Source: Calcarisporiella thermophila CBS 279.70
Taxonomy: Eukaryota > Calcarisporiellomycota
Assembly: GCF_041956535.1 (NCBI RefSeq)
Contig: NW_027192205.1
Coordinates: 594,877 to 658,876 of the forward strand
Direction: 5' to 3'
DNA: 64,000 nucleotides
Under the pieces are notes generated by a model. The model ran no database searches and was not told the DNA's origin. It was given only the letters and a program-made list of their open reading frames with translations. Positions within the stretch are counted from its first letter, which is position 1, and each line of letters begins with the position of its first letter. The position numbers were made by a program, and so were the translations under genes. Positions 33,122-43,740 of the stretch are shown here, one piece after another.

Positions 33122-34849
33122 CGGGCCATGCTCAGCATCTCCATCTCGCTCTCCATGCCATGTGTTCCCCCGGTTTCTTGTCAGTCACGCTTTTCCATGA
33201 CTCTTCTCCTTGCAAAAGGAATCACTATTGGATGAAGTGTTCTCTTTTGTACATTTAATCTACTCAACCCCTCTTTCCGTTGGGCTTAATTTCTCTTGGG
33301 CATTGTCGTCTTATGGACTCTTTTTCTTTGTGTTTAGCTATCTATTCTTGTCATTCCTGTGTGGATTTTGTTTTCACTTTAGCTCATTTTGCAATATTAG
33401 ATTTTGCCTTCTCCTCTATGTTCGCCTCCTCTGGTTGAGGGAGTCTGCTGCTTGACACGAAAGACTCGGGCTTCATGTTGATAAACTTGCATCGAAAATT
33501 GAAACCGTTCGTGGGGGACGGGTGTGAGAATTAAAAGCATAAGTGGAAGCTTCCTCCCCCCTTCCAGGCGTGCTTACGGGAGGCCTCTGAAACTGAAGCT
33601 GAAGGATAGCCCCGGCCGACCTGGGCAAAGTGCAGCCGCACTGTCCAAGACAATTTAGCATGCCACGGCTTTTTCAGCGAGAGCAGAGAAGGTGATAATC
33701 TAATCAGCTAAGAGGTTTCTCCCTGATTTGAACTCAGTAGAAGACCGTCGCTGAGAACCGGTGCATCTCAAGCAAAGGCCCAGGAAGCCTTGAACAATAA
33801 TAGATTTGCCACAAGAACACTCTTGTTTGTAGCCCCTGAAGATCGGGGCAAAAGATGGACGTCTGCATGGCCCGGGGGGTGCGCAGATTTTCGTCCCCTT
33901 TAGCCGGCACAATTAAGGCAGAGGAGCATCCGCGGATGAGCAGGGTACCGCGATGGTCCTCCGCAGAGAGGTCTAATGACGCAATCAAAACAAACCAGTC
34001 AGCAGCAGGATTTGGTTTGTGAGTACGGCCGGTTGGGCGGGCCGAGAGGGTTGGAGAGAGGGGAGGCTTTGGCCAAGCTTCACCCTACTTACGTTTCCAT
34101 GCTTAGTATCGAAGCTAAACTGGGTTAGATGCAAACCACCCAGCCTCGGGCGGGCAAAGAAAGCAACGCTAGACAATAATGGGAGAACGACTGGATTCAA
34201 AAGCTAGGGCGAAATTACAACCTCAATTTCAAAACCCAGAGGATATCGCGCTTGAAAATGAGCTTGCTGGCTTAGTTGATTCACCTCGTTTTAATCGTGC
34301 TGAGGGGATAGGGCACCGGGCAGAAGGAGTGTGGACATATGAAGGGGGAGTTAGATATGGGCCTAGTTTTTTATGGGTTCTAGTCGTTTTCCACTCTTTG
34401 CCAAGGCAAGCAAGCTGGACCTTTTCGTGGGGGAGGTGCAGAGATCTCAAACCTCTCTTGCTTATGCAACAACCTCTCTAAGCAGGGGCTAGGATGGACA
34501 ATAGGTAAGCAGGATAGGAACAGAACAACAGATACTCTCAATGGCTCATTTTGTTAAGATTCGGTTAATACTCATCTCTATCTGACATTTTCCTCGCATT
34601 TGGCACCTTTTGTTAATTGCATTAAGTCTCCCATTGGCTGCCCAAATATAATGGCGGTGATTTGCCCAATTTTCATTCTTCGTTACGCGACGCGTTTTTT
34701 TTTCCTAAGCGGTTTATTTCATCAAGTAGTAATAATAAGGGAGATTGATCCCGTGCCATCTCGATTAATCAACGGCTACTTCTTTCTTTCCAGTCCATTC
34801 TCCGAGTGTCCTCACATAGCGCCCATGTTTTCACGGGAACATAGGCGCG

Positions 34850-36814
34850 ATGAACTCGGCAGGCTCAAAATCCGGAAAACCTTCCCCCCTCATAGCTCCA
34901 AACCCAATCCCCCACGTTGCTTCGTCTATGACCTCCGATTCCAATGTCACTCCATCCAAAGATTCCACCCCCTATGATGAACTCAAACGACAAGCGCTTG
35001 AAGTGTATCGTGCTAAAGACTATGCCCAAGCCGAGCTCCTCTTTACCCAGCTGCTTGCCCGCATTCCTAAAACAAAATCATCCCACGCCGGCGACCGATT
35101 CGTCATCCTCGATGCCCGTGCGGCAACGCGCATTGGCCTCGGCCATTTCCAGGCGGCATTCCGCGATGCCAAGCACATGATCGAGTTGTACCCCGAGGAG
35201 GCAAGAGGATACCTTCGGGCCTCAAAGATATGCATGCGCCTGGAAAAGCACGGGAAGGCTTTGCACATTCTCCAGGTTGCGCTTCAGAAAAAATGCAAAG
35301 ACAGCACCCGAATAGAGGAAGCTATCCGGGCCATCCGATGGGAGATGAGCCGACCTCAACGCCGCGACCCCATCCTCACCTTGCCGACCGAGATTTTGTA
35401 CGAAATATTCGAGCGGGTGGATTTCCGCACACGCGTGGTGAGCACTGGCGTCTCCCACCGCTGGCGAAACTTTCTCCTCGGGGCACGTACTCTTTGGCGA
35501 GAAATGGATTTTTCCTCAAGAAAACGGGCCCCTGGTGTGTTCGACGCGACCGCGGCCCACAAATGGGTGAGTCGTGCGCCTCCTACACTGGAAGCTCTCA
35601 ATCTAGGAGCCATTTCAAAGCTTGCCAGGAAGGGGAAGAGGGGAATCGAAACGTGGGGTGGAAGGTGGCCTCATCTGCGCAAATTTGCTCTAAAAAATAA
35701 TCGCGATGTCGAGGCCGCCCTATTGCAAAGATTTTTGCAAGGGGCTCTGCAACTGGAGGAGCTGGATTTGGCAGGGTCATGCGTCAACGATTCTGTAGTG
35801 CACGCAGCGCTGTCCAGCTGCCTTAGGCTAAGGGTGTTTAATCTGGCCGACACAAAAATAACCGCTGCCGGCTTCGTTCCAGCCAAGATGGCAGGGACTC
35901 TGCAGGAACCGGCTGAGCCGACCGGCCCCTCCTCGGTAGGAGCGTCGGAGGAAGCTTCCATGAGCGCTGGGATCGACCCCAGCTCGAACCACCCTCCACA
36001 CCCAAACCTAAACTCCCTCTACCTAGATCGCTGCCCTTTTGTTGACAACCTCCTCCTCAACCGCGTCTCGGGTCATGCTGGGCTCCGGGTGCTTTCCCTA
36101 CGAGAATGCAATGCCTTCACTATGGCGGGACTGGTCTGCGTGGTGGAGCGCCTCACCAATCTCGAGGAGCTGTATTTCTCGGGCCTGCACCTTAATACCC
36201 CTTCGGCAGATTTAACCAATACCGACTGGTGTTTGCCCAGGCTACGGGTGCTTGAGATTTCCGATTGGACTCGCCTTGCGGACGAAGAGGTTTTCCACAT
36301 GGTGCAAGGAAGCCGGTGGTTAGAGGTGCTGCGTCTTCCTGGCTGCAGCAGTCTGACGAGTAGCTCGATCTGGAGTCAGAACACCTCGGGCCCCACTATC
36401 GCAACGCTAAAACGACTGCGTGAGCTCAACCTGATGGGGTGCTCGAGGGTGAGCTCGCTGAGCCTGTGTAAATTTTTGGAGCACGCGGGGGAGCAGCTGG
36501 AGGTGCTTGTGTGCGGGGGGAACTTGAACGTGGAGAGCGAGGTGCTGGCGGCGGCGGCCAAGGGGTGCCCTCGGTTGGTTGAACTAGACGTGAGCCACAC
36601 GGCCGTCACCAGCGTTGGGTTAAAGTGGCTGCTGCAACCCAAGGACGCCGCGGGTGCCCCAATGCTGAAGCGCCTCAATTTGAATGGCTGCACGAGCGTG
36701 AGCCCCGAGGCGGTACAGTGGGCGCGGGAGGAAATCTTCAAGCGGACGAGGGGCACTGTGAGCTGTTTGTTCGAGGAGGACAAGAGACGACGGCGGCGGC
36801 TGCCAGCCTATTAA
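34850..36814 (+). CDS. TPR / F-box / LRR protein, Dia2/Pof3-like
   Basis: Predicted substrate receptor of an SCF (Skp1-cullin-F-box) ubiquitin ligase. A single exon of 654 aa. After a short Ser/Pro-rich start come three TPR-like helical repeats (about residues 40-150: ALEVYRAKDYAQAELLFTQL, FQAAFRDAKHMIELYPE, HGKALHILQVALQKK). The F-box is at ~175-225 (LTLPTEILYEIFERVDFRTR, VSHRWRNFLLGARTLWREM). The C-terminal ~400 residues are LRRs of the F-box type (LEELDLAGSCVND, LRVLSLRECNAFTMAGLV, LRELNLMGCSRVSSLSL, LKRLNLNGCTSVSPEAV). TPR followed by F-box and LRR is the known architecture of yeast Dia2 and fission yeast Pof3, which act in replication and genome stability; the match is by architecture, so orthology is inferred. 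There is no intron, unlike most neighbours. Confidence 0.85.
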   Translation: MNSAGSKSGKPSPLIAPNPIPHVASSMTSDSNVTPSKDSTPYDELKRQALEVYRAKDYAQAELLFTQLLARIPKTKSSHAGDRFVILDARAATRIGLGHFQAAFRDAKHMIELYPEEARGYLRASKICMRLEKHGKALHILQVALQKKCKDSTRIEEAIRAIRWEMSRPQRRDPILTLPTEILYEIFERVDFRTRVVSTGVSHRWRNFLLGARTLWREMDFSSRKRAPGVFDATAAHKWVSRAPPTLEALNLGAISKLARKGKRGIETWGGRWPHLRKFALKNNRDVEAALLQRFLQGALQLEELDLAGSCVNDSVVHAALSSCLRLRVFNLADTKITAAGFVPAKMAGTLQEPAEPTGPSSVGASEEASMSAGIDPSSNHPPHPNLNSLYLDRCPFVDNLLLNRVSGHAGLRVLSLRECNAFTMAGLVCVVERLTNLEELYFSGLHLNTPSADLTNTDWCLPRLRVLEISDWTRLADEEVFHMVQGSRWLEVLRLPGCSSLTSSSIWSQNTSGPTIATLKRLRELNLMGCSRVSSLSLCKFLEHAGEQLEVLVCGGNLNVESEVLAAAAKGCPRLVELDVSHTAVTSVGLKWLLQPKDAAGAPMLKRLNLNGCTSVSPEAVQWAREEIFKRTRGTVSCLFEEDKRRRRRLPAY

Positions 36815-37130
36815 GGAGGACGGAGTTTGGCAAGAAGAATCCTTTTCTAATATCTATTGGAATCATCTAGATATACAGGCAACCGCCAGGAAGAGTATAA
36901 AAAGACAAACAAGATGGAATATAGTCAAATAAATATCATCGACCTCTTCTCCTCCCCTTTTCTCCATCTTCTCCTCCCCACCTTCAACCCATCGTGGATC
37001 TAAAAGAAGAGTGAAACAGATATTGGATAGGCGTACATATCAGTGAATAAATTCTATACAAGGATGGATATATATATATGTGCGTGTTTGCATGTGTGTA
37101 TAGAGCGCTGGGCACCCTCCCCTTGCCCAT
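36815..37130. other. Convergent 3' flanks
   Basis: 316 bp between the F-box gene and the convergent MATE gene, with a TATATATATG tract near 37070. No gene is seen. Confidence 0.5.
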
Positions 37131-38833
37131 TCATTCATCTGCCCGCGTCGGCAACCCGCGTGGCCTCAATTGTTTCAACCTGTCTCGGGCGGCCTCTACC
37201 TCCTCCGCCCAGTCCAAGCAGAGCACCCTCACCAACAAGATCCCGGCATTCGCCACGGATGAGATGGCCAGCCCGATCCAGAGGCCGCTCAACCCCAGCT
37301 TGAACGCGAGGTGGAGTACGATCGGAATCAACCCGTAGTAGGTCATGAGGTTCGTTTGGGCTACAAAGGACTGGCGGCCACAGGCATAGAGCACGGAGCG
37401 GCACACCACGGCGAGCGTCAGACCCATGTGCACCACCGCCACCAGCGGGACCACCTGTCCCACGTACTCGTTCACGACCTTGTCGGCCCCGATCCAGCGG
37501 GCAAGCCCTAGCTTTCCCAGGAGGACGAGGAAAACGCCCCCTCCGGCGGCCATGAGGCCCGCCCCCGCCACGGCCCAATGCGCCACCTGCTGTGCTTTTT
37601 CCGGCTGCGCAAGTCCCAGGTAGTTGCCCACGCGAACCGTGGCGGCGGTGCCAATCGAGAAGGACAAGGGGAAGAGGAGCGCGATGCCGGACACAAGCAT
37701 GGACTGGGCGGCAAGGTTCCCCCGCCCGAGCCCCCCGGCAATGAGCATGGCGAGCTCGAGATGCCACTCCATGGTTTCCGCCACGATCCCCGCCATCCCC
37801 AGCTTCAGGAAAGGCCAGAGCCCCTTCCAGCCCAGACCCTCTCCAGCAAGGGCCGGTCCGCCCCGCTCCCACAGGCCGTGTGTAAACACGTAGGCTGCAC
37901 TTCCCACCGCCAGGGCCCAGTATGTGGATGCGAGTGCGATCCCCGACCCTACCAGCCCCAGTCGTGCCCATCGCACCCATATGAAGTTTGAGAGAACACT
38001 CACCGGGATTGCCGCTATCAGGACAAGGGCAACTCCCCGCATATGCCCCCTCACTTGCATGTATTTTCTTAAACACACATATGCAAAATTGGCCCACAAT
38101 CCAAACCACACAGTCCAAACATAGTCTCCCACGAGCTTTGCGATCGGGCCCCCTAATCCCAGCCGAAGCAGAATTCGCCCCGAGAAGAAGAACAAGATAG
38201 TGGCCGGCAGGAAAATCAAGAGCGTCACAAGCACGAGCGTGCGCTGGAGGAGCAAGGGTAGGAGAGAGGGTATGGTGAGAGACTGGACGCAGTAAGTGTC
38301 AAGGGAGGTGGAGAGGCCCCAGCCGATGGCAAAGGCAGTGAACATCATGTAAATGCTTCCAATAGATGCGGCGTACAATTCTAGTTACCCGAAAATTAAA
38401 AGAATAATGCCAATGGCAATGATACAAAAATAGGGTAAAACTGGGTCAGCACTACTGATATAGACACCTTTTCGAAGCAACGGTACACTACCAGAAGGGC
38501 CCAAGCTTCCTAATGTACCAGCAGCGAAACAAAAAAAAAAAAGATTAATCAGTAGCCCACACTAATCCAATGATAAGGGTACTAACGCAGAAAGTAAACG
38601 TCCACAAGCCGTAGCACGATCTGGACGCTATACCCCAGAATCAACGGCAAGCACCACTCCACCAGCACGCGTGCCTCCGAGTCCAATTTGGCTAGACGAG
38701 CCATCCTATCCAACCAACTTTCATGCCCCACCTGAAATCGCTCGCATTCCGAGGCTTGTAGGAGAGGGGTTTGTTCGCCGAGTGCGGGAGAGGGGGAAGG
38801 AGACGCTGGCCGCATTCCATGTCGGCGAAGCAT
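37131..38833 (-). CDS. MATE family efflux transporter
   Basis: Multidrug and toxic compound extrusion transporter, expected to export organic cations by H+ or Na+ antiport, with 12 transmembrane helices. Three exons (38833-38587, 38509-38492, 38380-37131) join in phase to about 504 aa. The N-terminal exon ends in the first helix (VLVEWCLPLILGYSVQIVLR, then LVDVYFL), an 18-nt microexon supplies SLGPS, and the long exon continues LYAASIGSIYMMFTAFAIGW with the remaining helices, including the typical GMAGIVAETMEWHLELAMLI and NLMTYYGLIPIVLHLAF. The SLGP segment is expected between helix 1 and helix 2 in MATE proteins, supporting the microexon. An upstream exon cannot be excluded. The gene is divergent from the small secreted peptide gene at 39128. 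Confidence 0.88.
38492..38509 (-). other. 18-nt microexon of the MATE gene
   Basis: Flanked by TTAG and GTAGTG on the minus strand, and phase 1 on both sides. Because it is 18 nt, including or skipping it leaves the frame intact, with a change of six residues in the loop after helix 1. Confidence 0.7.
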
Positions 38834-39127
38834 CTTTGCGGTGATGGGGAGTAGAGAGTTGGTGCGCTTGAGTTGGAGGTCGACTTTGTGGAGCTAGATG
38901 CGATCAAAGGAGAATCGGTCTCATGACTGCTTTTCAACACGAACCTTGCAAAATGCTAATTTGGGTTCGAACCAATTTTAATATAACCATGCCACCCATA
39001 TTTATTACTCTGCCTAAGCTCACAGACACCCCTTCTCCTTTCCTCTTTTCTATTTCAACATTCAACCTGGTCCGGGGGTGATCTCGGTATTTAATCACTT
39101 GTTTTGTCATATATTAGGCTCAACTCC

Positions 39128-39397
39128 ATGGAATTCTCCCTCCTCACATCCATCCTCCTTGCTCTCCTCGTCCTCGTCTCCCTGGCCGAGGTTCGAGCCA
39201 GCCCCATGCCCCCCACCGACACCTTTGACTTCTTTCTCGACCTGAACAGCAGGGGCAAGCTCGCATTGTTGCGGCGCGTGCTCGAAAACGAGGAATTCTA
39301 CAATCTCTCGCCCAGCGAGCTGCAGGCCCTGAAGGAGGACGTGTACACGCGACTCGAGGAGCGCAATGACATTATGGCAGAGATTTTGGCCGAGTAG
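39128..39397 (+). CDS. Small secreted cysteine-free protein
   Basis: 89 aa in one exon. A strong signal peptide (MEFSLLTSILLALLVLVSLA, then EVRAS) is followed by a mature part of about 64 residues with no cysteine, predicted as two or three amphipathic helices (FDFFLDLNSRGKLALLRRVL; SPSELQALKEDVYTRLEERN) and an acidic end (IMAEILAE). I do not recognise a family. I chose the ATG at 39128 because it begins the signal peptide. It could be a small secreted effector or wall-associated peptide; that is inference from size and secretion only. Confidence 0.65.
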   Translation: MEFSLLTSILLALLVLVSLAEVRASPMPPTDTFDFFLDLNSRGKLALLRRVLENEEFYNLSPSELQALKEDVYTRLEERNDIMAEILAE

Positions 39398-39658
39398 ATA
39401 GGTCGGGTGGCGTCCACTCTGGTGCCCGAGGGAGCTGTTACTCAATGGCTTAATTACATGCAGAAGTAGATGGGTGGATGGCGATGGCGATGGCGACTAG
39501 GCTGCTCTTTGGCTCTGTTGTGATTTTTCATTGTACAGAATGGGGGAGATGGAAGACAAACATAGATAGTATATAGAAAAGCTATTTTTTTTCTCGTGTT
39601 CCTCAAATTTTTCCATGAATTAGAATAAAACTAGCATATAAGGAAGGAAAAGGGGGAT

Positions 39659-41843
39659 CTACTGTTTTAAGAACACCTCCAAATTGAATTCCAAAGCAGA
39701 TACCGCATAACCAATCTCGAACTTCTGCAACACCTCGGGATGTATTGTCCCGAAGCTGCCCACCTTGACCACCGACCTCTCGACCGGACCATTGACCTCC
39801 CCCATGGCCTTGGCCACCCGCCGGTACAGCACGTCCGCACTCCGGCCCGGGAAATACGTCGGGTTGGCCGACTCCTCGATCCAGTACCCGCTCTCGTCGC
39901 CGTGCTTGTCAACCAGCTTCACCCCCATCTGGCTCATGATTCGATTCAGGAGGCCATGCGTGATCTCAAACCCGGAGGTCTTGCCCGCGTAGGCCGCGCA
40001 CACCCGCCGTTCGTTACGGGTAAGGCGATCTTGCGTGGCGTCCTTGAAGGCCACCTCCGACACCTCGAACACCTTGATGGGGAGCGGGTATTTCTTGTTG
40101 TGCGAGATGGTCTTCAGCACACCCGGCAGAAGGGTGGTGCGCACCACCTGATATTCAATCGTCTTGGGATTCGCGAGCTTGATGGCCTCATCCCCCTTGT
40201 CCTCGCGGTTAAGGAAGGCGAAGTTCTCGTCATGTGAGCACAGGATCAGAGGCATGACCTCGTAAAAGCCCGCGAGGGCAAGCTCCATCCGGACCCGGTC
40301 GGCAAGCTTGTTCACGGGAAGTGAACTGCCAAACGTGTTCACGGAGGGGAACTTGCGCGGCAGATTGTTGTAGCCATAGGCAATGGCCGCATCCTCCATC
40401 AGATCACATGCGTGGAGAATATCGCTGCGCGTCGGGGGGACCTTGACGACAATCTCGTCCTCCTGTGCAGTGGCGTCCAGCGACATGCGGTTGAGCAGCG
40501 ATGCAATATCTGACGCGGAGAGGCCAAGACCCGTGCACGAATTGATGTATTCTGTGCTGACCTTGGTGTCTCGGGGGGTCAAGTCGGGCGTCACCATCGT
40601 GGTTCCGTCAGGGTAGACCACCTCCACCGGCTCCACGGTGAACGGCTTCTTGCAGTATTGCGAGAACATGGTCACAAGGGTGTTCACCACGATGTTTGCC
40701 TTTGTCAAGTCGGTGGCTGTCACCTCGATGAACACGTTCTTGGTTTGCAGGGTGATTTTGGAGTGGTCGCTATTGATGATAGGTGGAAGTGAGAGTACGG
40801 TGCGTTTCGAGTCGTAGATGATCGGGTAGACGGGCGAATCTCGGATGATGTGTAGGAACTTTCCGAGGTGTTTATCGGCCTACGATCCCAAGCGAGCGAT
40901 AAGCATCAAAGGAGTGTTAAACAAGTAGAAAATGGGGGAGGAGGAGGAGGGTATAGGTGATTCGCCTCACCTCATAGAACTGCATTAATGCCTCGCCATC
41001 CATTGACTTTGATTGATTTAGCGGGATAAAGTTAATCTCTTTAGGGGGAAGTGCCTCGTATGTGAAGGGGCCTTGGATAGTATCAAGATCGTGAGTGCCC
41101 ATCGAGGCCAACGTTCGCTTACTATAGTGAAAAATCCATAAAAAGATTAGACCCAGTTATCCTAAGGAAGCAATAACCCAAAAATCCGAACCGGCAGATG
41201 TTCATGTGCAATTTGTCTTGAAGTGCAATAAAGTTATCATAGTTCATTTCGTCAAAGGTTATATCACGTAGAATAGCGGCCACAACGAAGGGTCGAATTT
41301 GCTTTGTCTATACGTGTTAAACGGGTTAGATTTTGAAAAAAAAAAAACCGGGAAAAGAAGGCAGAGCAAGAAAATGTATACCTCTGGTTTGACGATGAGT
41401 TTTTGGAGAACATTGTTCGGAGGACGGACAGTGGTATATTTTGGCGCGGCGCCATTCTTCTGGAAAATATTAAGAGCACGTGCAATACCCTCAGGACATA
41501 ACAGATCATAGCGATTTGCTGGAATGTCGATCTTAAGTGTGGGTCGACCAGGAAGGGGTTTGCCGGATTCATCCAAAAGTTCTGAAGACTAGAAATCGGA
41601 AGAAATGCGAGAAATTAAGTTAGGGGCTGTAGCAGATTGTATGGCAGCAAGAAAAAGGGGGGCTCCCGTACATCTTCCTCCAGCTCAATACCGAACTCGA
41701 AGCATAAATCACGGAACTCGTCGGTCGCTAATCATACAAAGAGATGAAGATTGCGCAAGTCAACAAAGGGCACCAAGGGGCTTACTGTATTCGCGGCCCA
41801 ATGATTTATAGAGTTCTTCCTTATCAACAGTGACGGTCGGCAT
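39659..41843 (-). CDS. FRS1: Phenylalanyl-tRNA synthetase beta subunit, cytosolic
   Basis: Beta subunit of the heterotetrameric PheRS that charges tRNA-Phe in the cytosol. Six exons on the minus strand; the first two are 41843-41786 and 41727-41672. The product is about 590 aa, the usual size for the eukaryotic/archaeal type. Evidence: start [20 protein letters not shown]3/B4-type core ([32 protein letters not shown]), [37 protein letters not shown], the B5 domain ([34 protein letters not shown]), and the catalytic-like C-terminal core ([51 protein letters not shown]). It lacks the bacterial tRNA-binding C-terminus, as expected. The gene is divergent from the leucine biosynthesis gene at 42248 with 404 bp between the two ATGs. 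Confidence 0.95.
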
Positions 41844-42058
41844 GATGGAGGCGGGTCTATGTCTAAATCTATAGGGTAGCTTTGAAACGCGATGCAGTAG
41901 CTTGAAATTTTATCCCCATTCACTCATTTTTTGTTGGTGTTGATACAGGAGCCAAGCCACCCGCAGCACCTCTATGCTCGTCGAAATTTACGAATGACAG
42001 CCAATACTGTCAAAGTGAGAACGTTTCGAATGAAAGAGCATGATTGGTCGGATTAATT

Positions 42059-42066
42059 TGAGTCAT
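42059..42066. promoter_or_regulatory. Gcn4-type site TGAGTCAT
   Basis: Exact match to the Gcn4/CPC1 general amino-acid-control consensus TGASTCA, located between a tRNA synthetase gene and a leucine biosynthesis gene, 182 bp before the latter's ATG. Both neighbours are known classes of Gcn4 target in fungi. Function is inferred. Confidence 0.5.
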
Positions 42067-42247
42067 AAGAATTTGTATTTATTTCGCTCGGAGAAGGGAT
42101 CAGAGATAAAAGACAAACGGGCTTTTTGGTCTCCACTTTTTTTATCACACTGTCTTTGTCGCATATAAACCCTCCTCCTCTTTTTCTGTTGTCATATAGT
42201 CTTATTATAGCTCTCCCCCATTACCTCTCACAAACAACTCCACCAAC

Positions 42248-43697
42248 ATGGTAGTCGAAGCACAGAACAAGAAAAAACTCATTGTATTTGACACTTCTCT
42301 CCGGGATGGCGAGCAGGTAGGAAACCAGAATGGGCCCAAACTAAATCAAAAATCACAGACTTACCAGAGATTATTGCTCTCATCGAATAGTCGCCCGGAG
42401 TAACCCTCACCACCGAAGAAAAGGTGGAAATTGCAAAACAACTCTCAAAACTAGGAGTCGATGTGTGTGAAGCAGGATTTCCGGTGGCGTCAGAGGGTGA
42501 TTTTGATGCAGTCTATCGCATCGCAAAGGAAGCCGGCCATCTCATGGAAGGGCGAGAGCATATAGGAACGCCAATGGTAAAGAAATAGCTTCTTCGTAGC
42601 CTTTTTTTTCGAATGCATAATGGCTTAAGCTTTGCGAAACTCTATTTTTCCAGACTATTGCTGCCCTTGCCCGCGCAACACCCAACGATATTAAGCGTGC
42701 GGCCCAAGCGCTCGAGCCTGCCCCCTCCAAACGCATCCACACGTTCCTAGCCTCCTCCGATATCCATCTTCAATACAAACTTAAGATCTCACGTGAAGAA
42801 TGCATTCGCCGTGCAGTAGCCGCGGTCGAGCTTGCTCGCACCTTTGTAGAGGACGTAGAGTTTTCTCCAGAGGATGCGTCGCGGAGCGACCGTGACTTCT
42901 TGTGTCAGCTGCTGGGCGAGGTCATTAAGGCCGGTGCAACCACCCTCAATATTCCCGACACAGTAGGATACAACACGCCTGCAGTATATGGCAATCTGAT
43001 CAAATATCTGCGCGAAAACACTCCTGGGGCTGATAAGGTAGAGTTTAGATAAAAACAACGTTTAGCCGCCTGTCACCAACTCTAATTTATTGCTTGCTCT
43101 TAGGCTATCTGGTCCACTCACTGTCACAATGACCTAGGGCTTGCGACGGCAAATACCCTTGCGGGGATTGAAAACGGGGCCTGCCAGGTAGAGGTGGCCA
43201 TCAATGGAATTGGTGAGCGCGCGGGCAATACCGCGCTTGAAGAAGTGGTCATGGCAGTTCACACCCACCCGGGCCATTATCCCGTATATCACACAATTAA
43301 TACGCCCTTTATCTTCGAGACCTCGCAGCTTGTCTCACGTTGCACGCAAATGCATGTGCAATGGAACAAGGCTATTGTCGGGCGCAACGCATTTTTGCAT
43401 GAGAGCGGCATTCACCAGGACGGGGTGATTAAGCATAAGCAAACCTACGAGATCATGGATCCGGCCTCAGTAGGGGTGATGGTTCGCTCGACGCTCGTCC
43501 TCGGGAAGCACTCCGGCCGCAATGCATTTAGACAGCACCTTATCGAGCTGGGCTTCAAGGACCTGAAGGAGGAGGAGTTTGAAAGTGCCTTTTCAACATT
43601 TAAGCGCATGTGCGACACAAAAAAGCAAGTCACCGATGCAGACATTCTGAGCATCATTTCCAAACAAGTCCCTGGAAGCTCAGTAATTAGTGTTTAA
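42248..43697 (+). CDS. 2-isopropylmalate synthase-like protein, plant/bacterial type, no regulatory domain
   Basis: DRE-TIM barrel acyltransferase expected to condense acetyl-CoA with 2-oxoisovalerate, the first committed step of leucine synthesis. Four exons (42248-42316, 42391-42576, 42654-43037, 43104-43697) give 410 aa. Visible motifs: [10 protein letters not shown] joined to [42 protein letters not shown], the metal-binding [32 protein letters not shown], and [21 protein letters not shown]. These match the LeuA type 1 enzymes of bacteria and plants rather than the long Leu4 type of yeasts. The protein stops shortly after [10 protein letters not shown]...TDADILSI, about 100 residues short of bacterial LeuA, so the C-terminal LeuA_dimer (leucine feedback) domain is missing. 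I searched downstream by eye and found no continuing exon. Related activities (citramalate or methylthioalkylmalate-type synthase) cannot be excluded. Confidence 0.85.
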
Positions 43698-43705
43698 ATT
43701 ATTGA

Positions 43706-43740
43706 CCTCTCTTCCTCTCTTCCTCTCTTCCTCTCTTCCT
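43706..43740. repeat. Tandem CCTCTCTT repeat
   Basis: Four copies of an 8-nt pyrimidine unit in the 3' flank of the isopropylmalate synthase gene. Likely length-variable. Confidence 0.75.

Larger units (their letters stand above)
32237..34849. other. 2.6-kb gene-poor region
   Basis: No convincing protein gene. It contains an AT microsatellite (32329-32378), a G run at 32544-32555, a TATAAAT box at 32901-32907 followed by a C/T-rich leader and a short peptide frame (listed separately), and a short CAAACC/GGTTTG inverted repeat near 33990-34018. The long open frames here show no family similarity that I recognise. The segment around 33700-34000 is GC-rich and could hold a non-coding RNA, but I cannot identify one. 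Confidence 0.4.

Noticed and set aside
33700-34200. GC-rich block considered as RNase P, SRP or snRNA
   Set aside because: I could not find the conserved core elements of these RNAs, so no RNA gene was called.
37135-38118. 327-codon minus-strand frame overlapping the MATE gene
   Set aside because: Same-strand shadow frame; composition is Gly/Arg/Pro-rich without helices, while the other frame gives a clear MATE protein.
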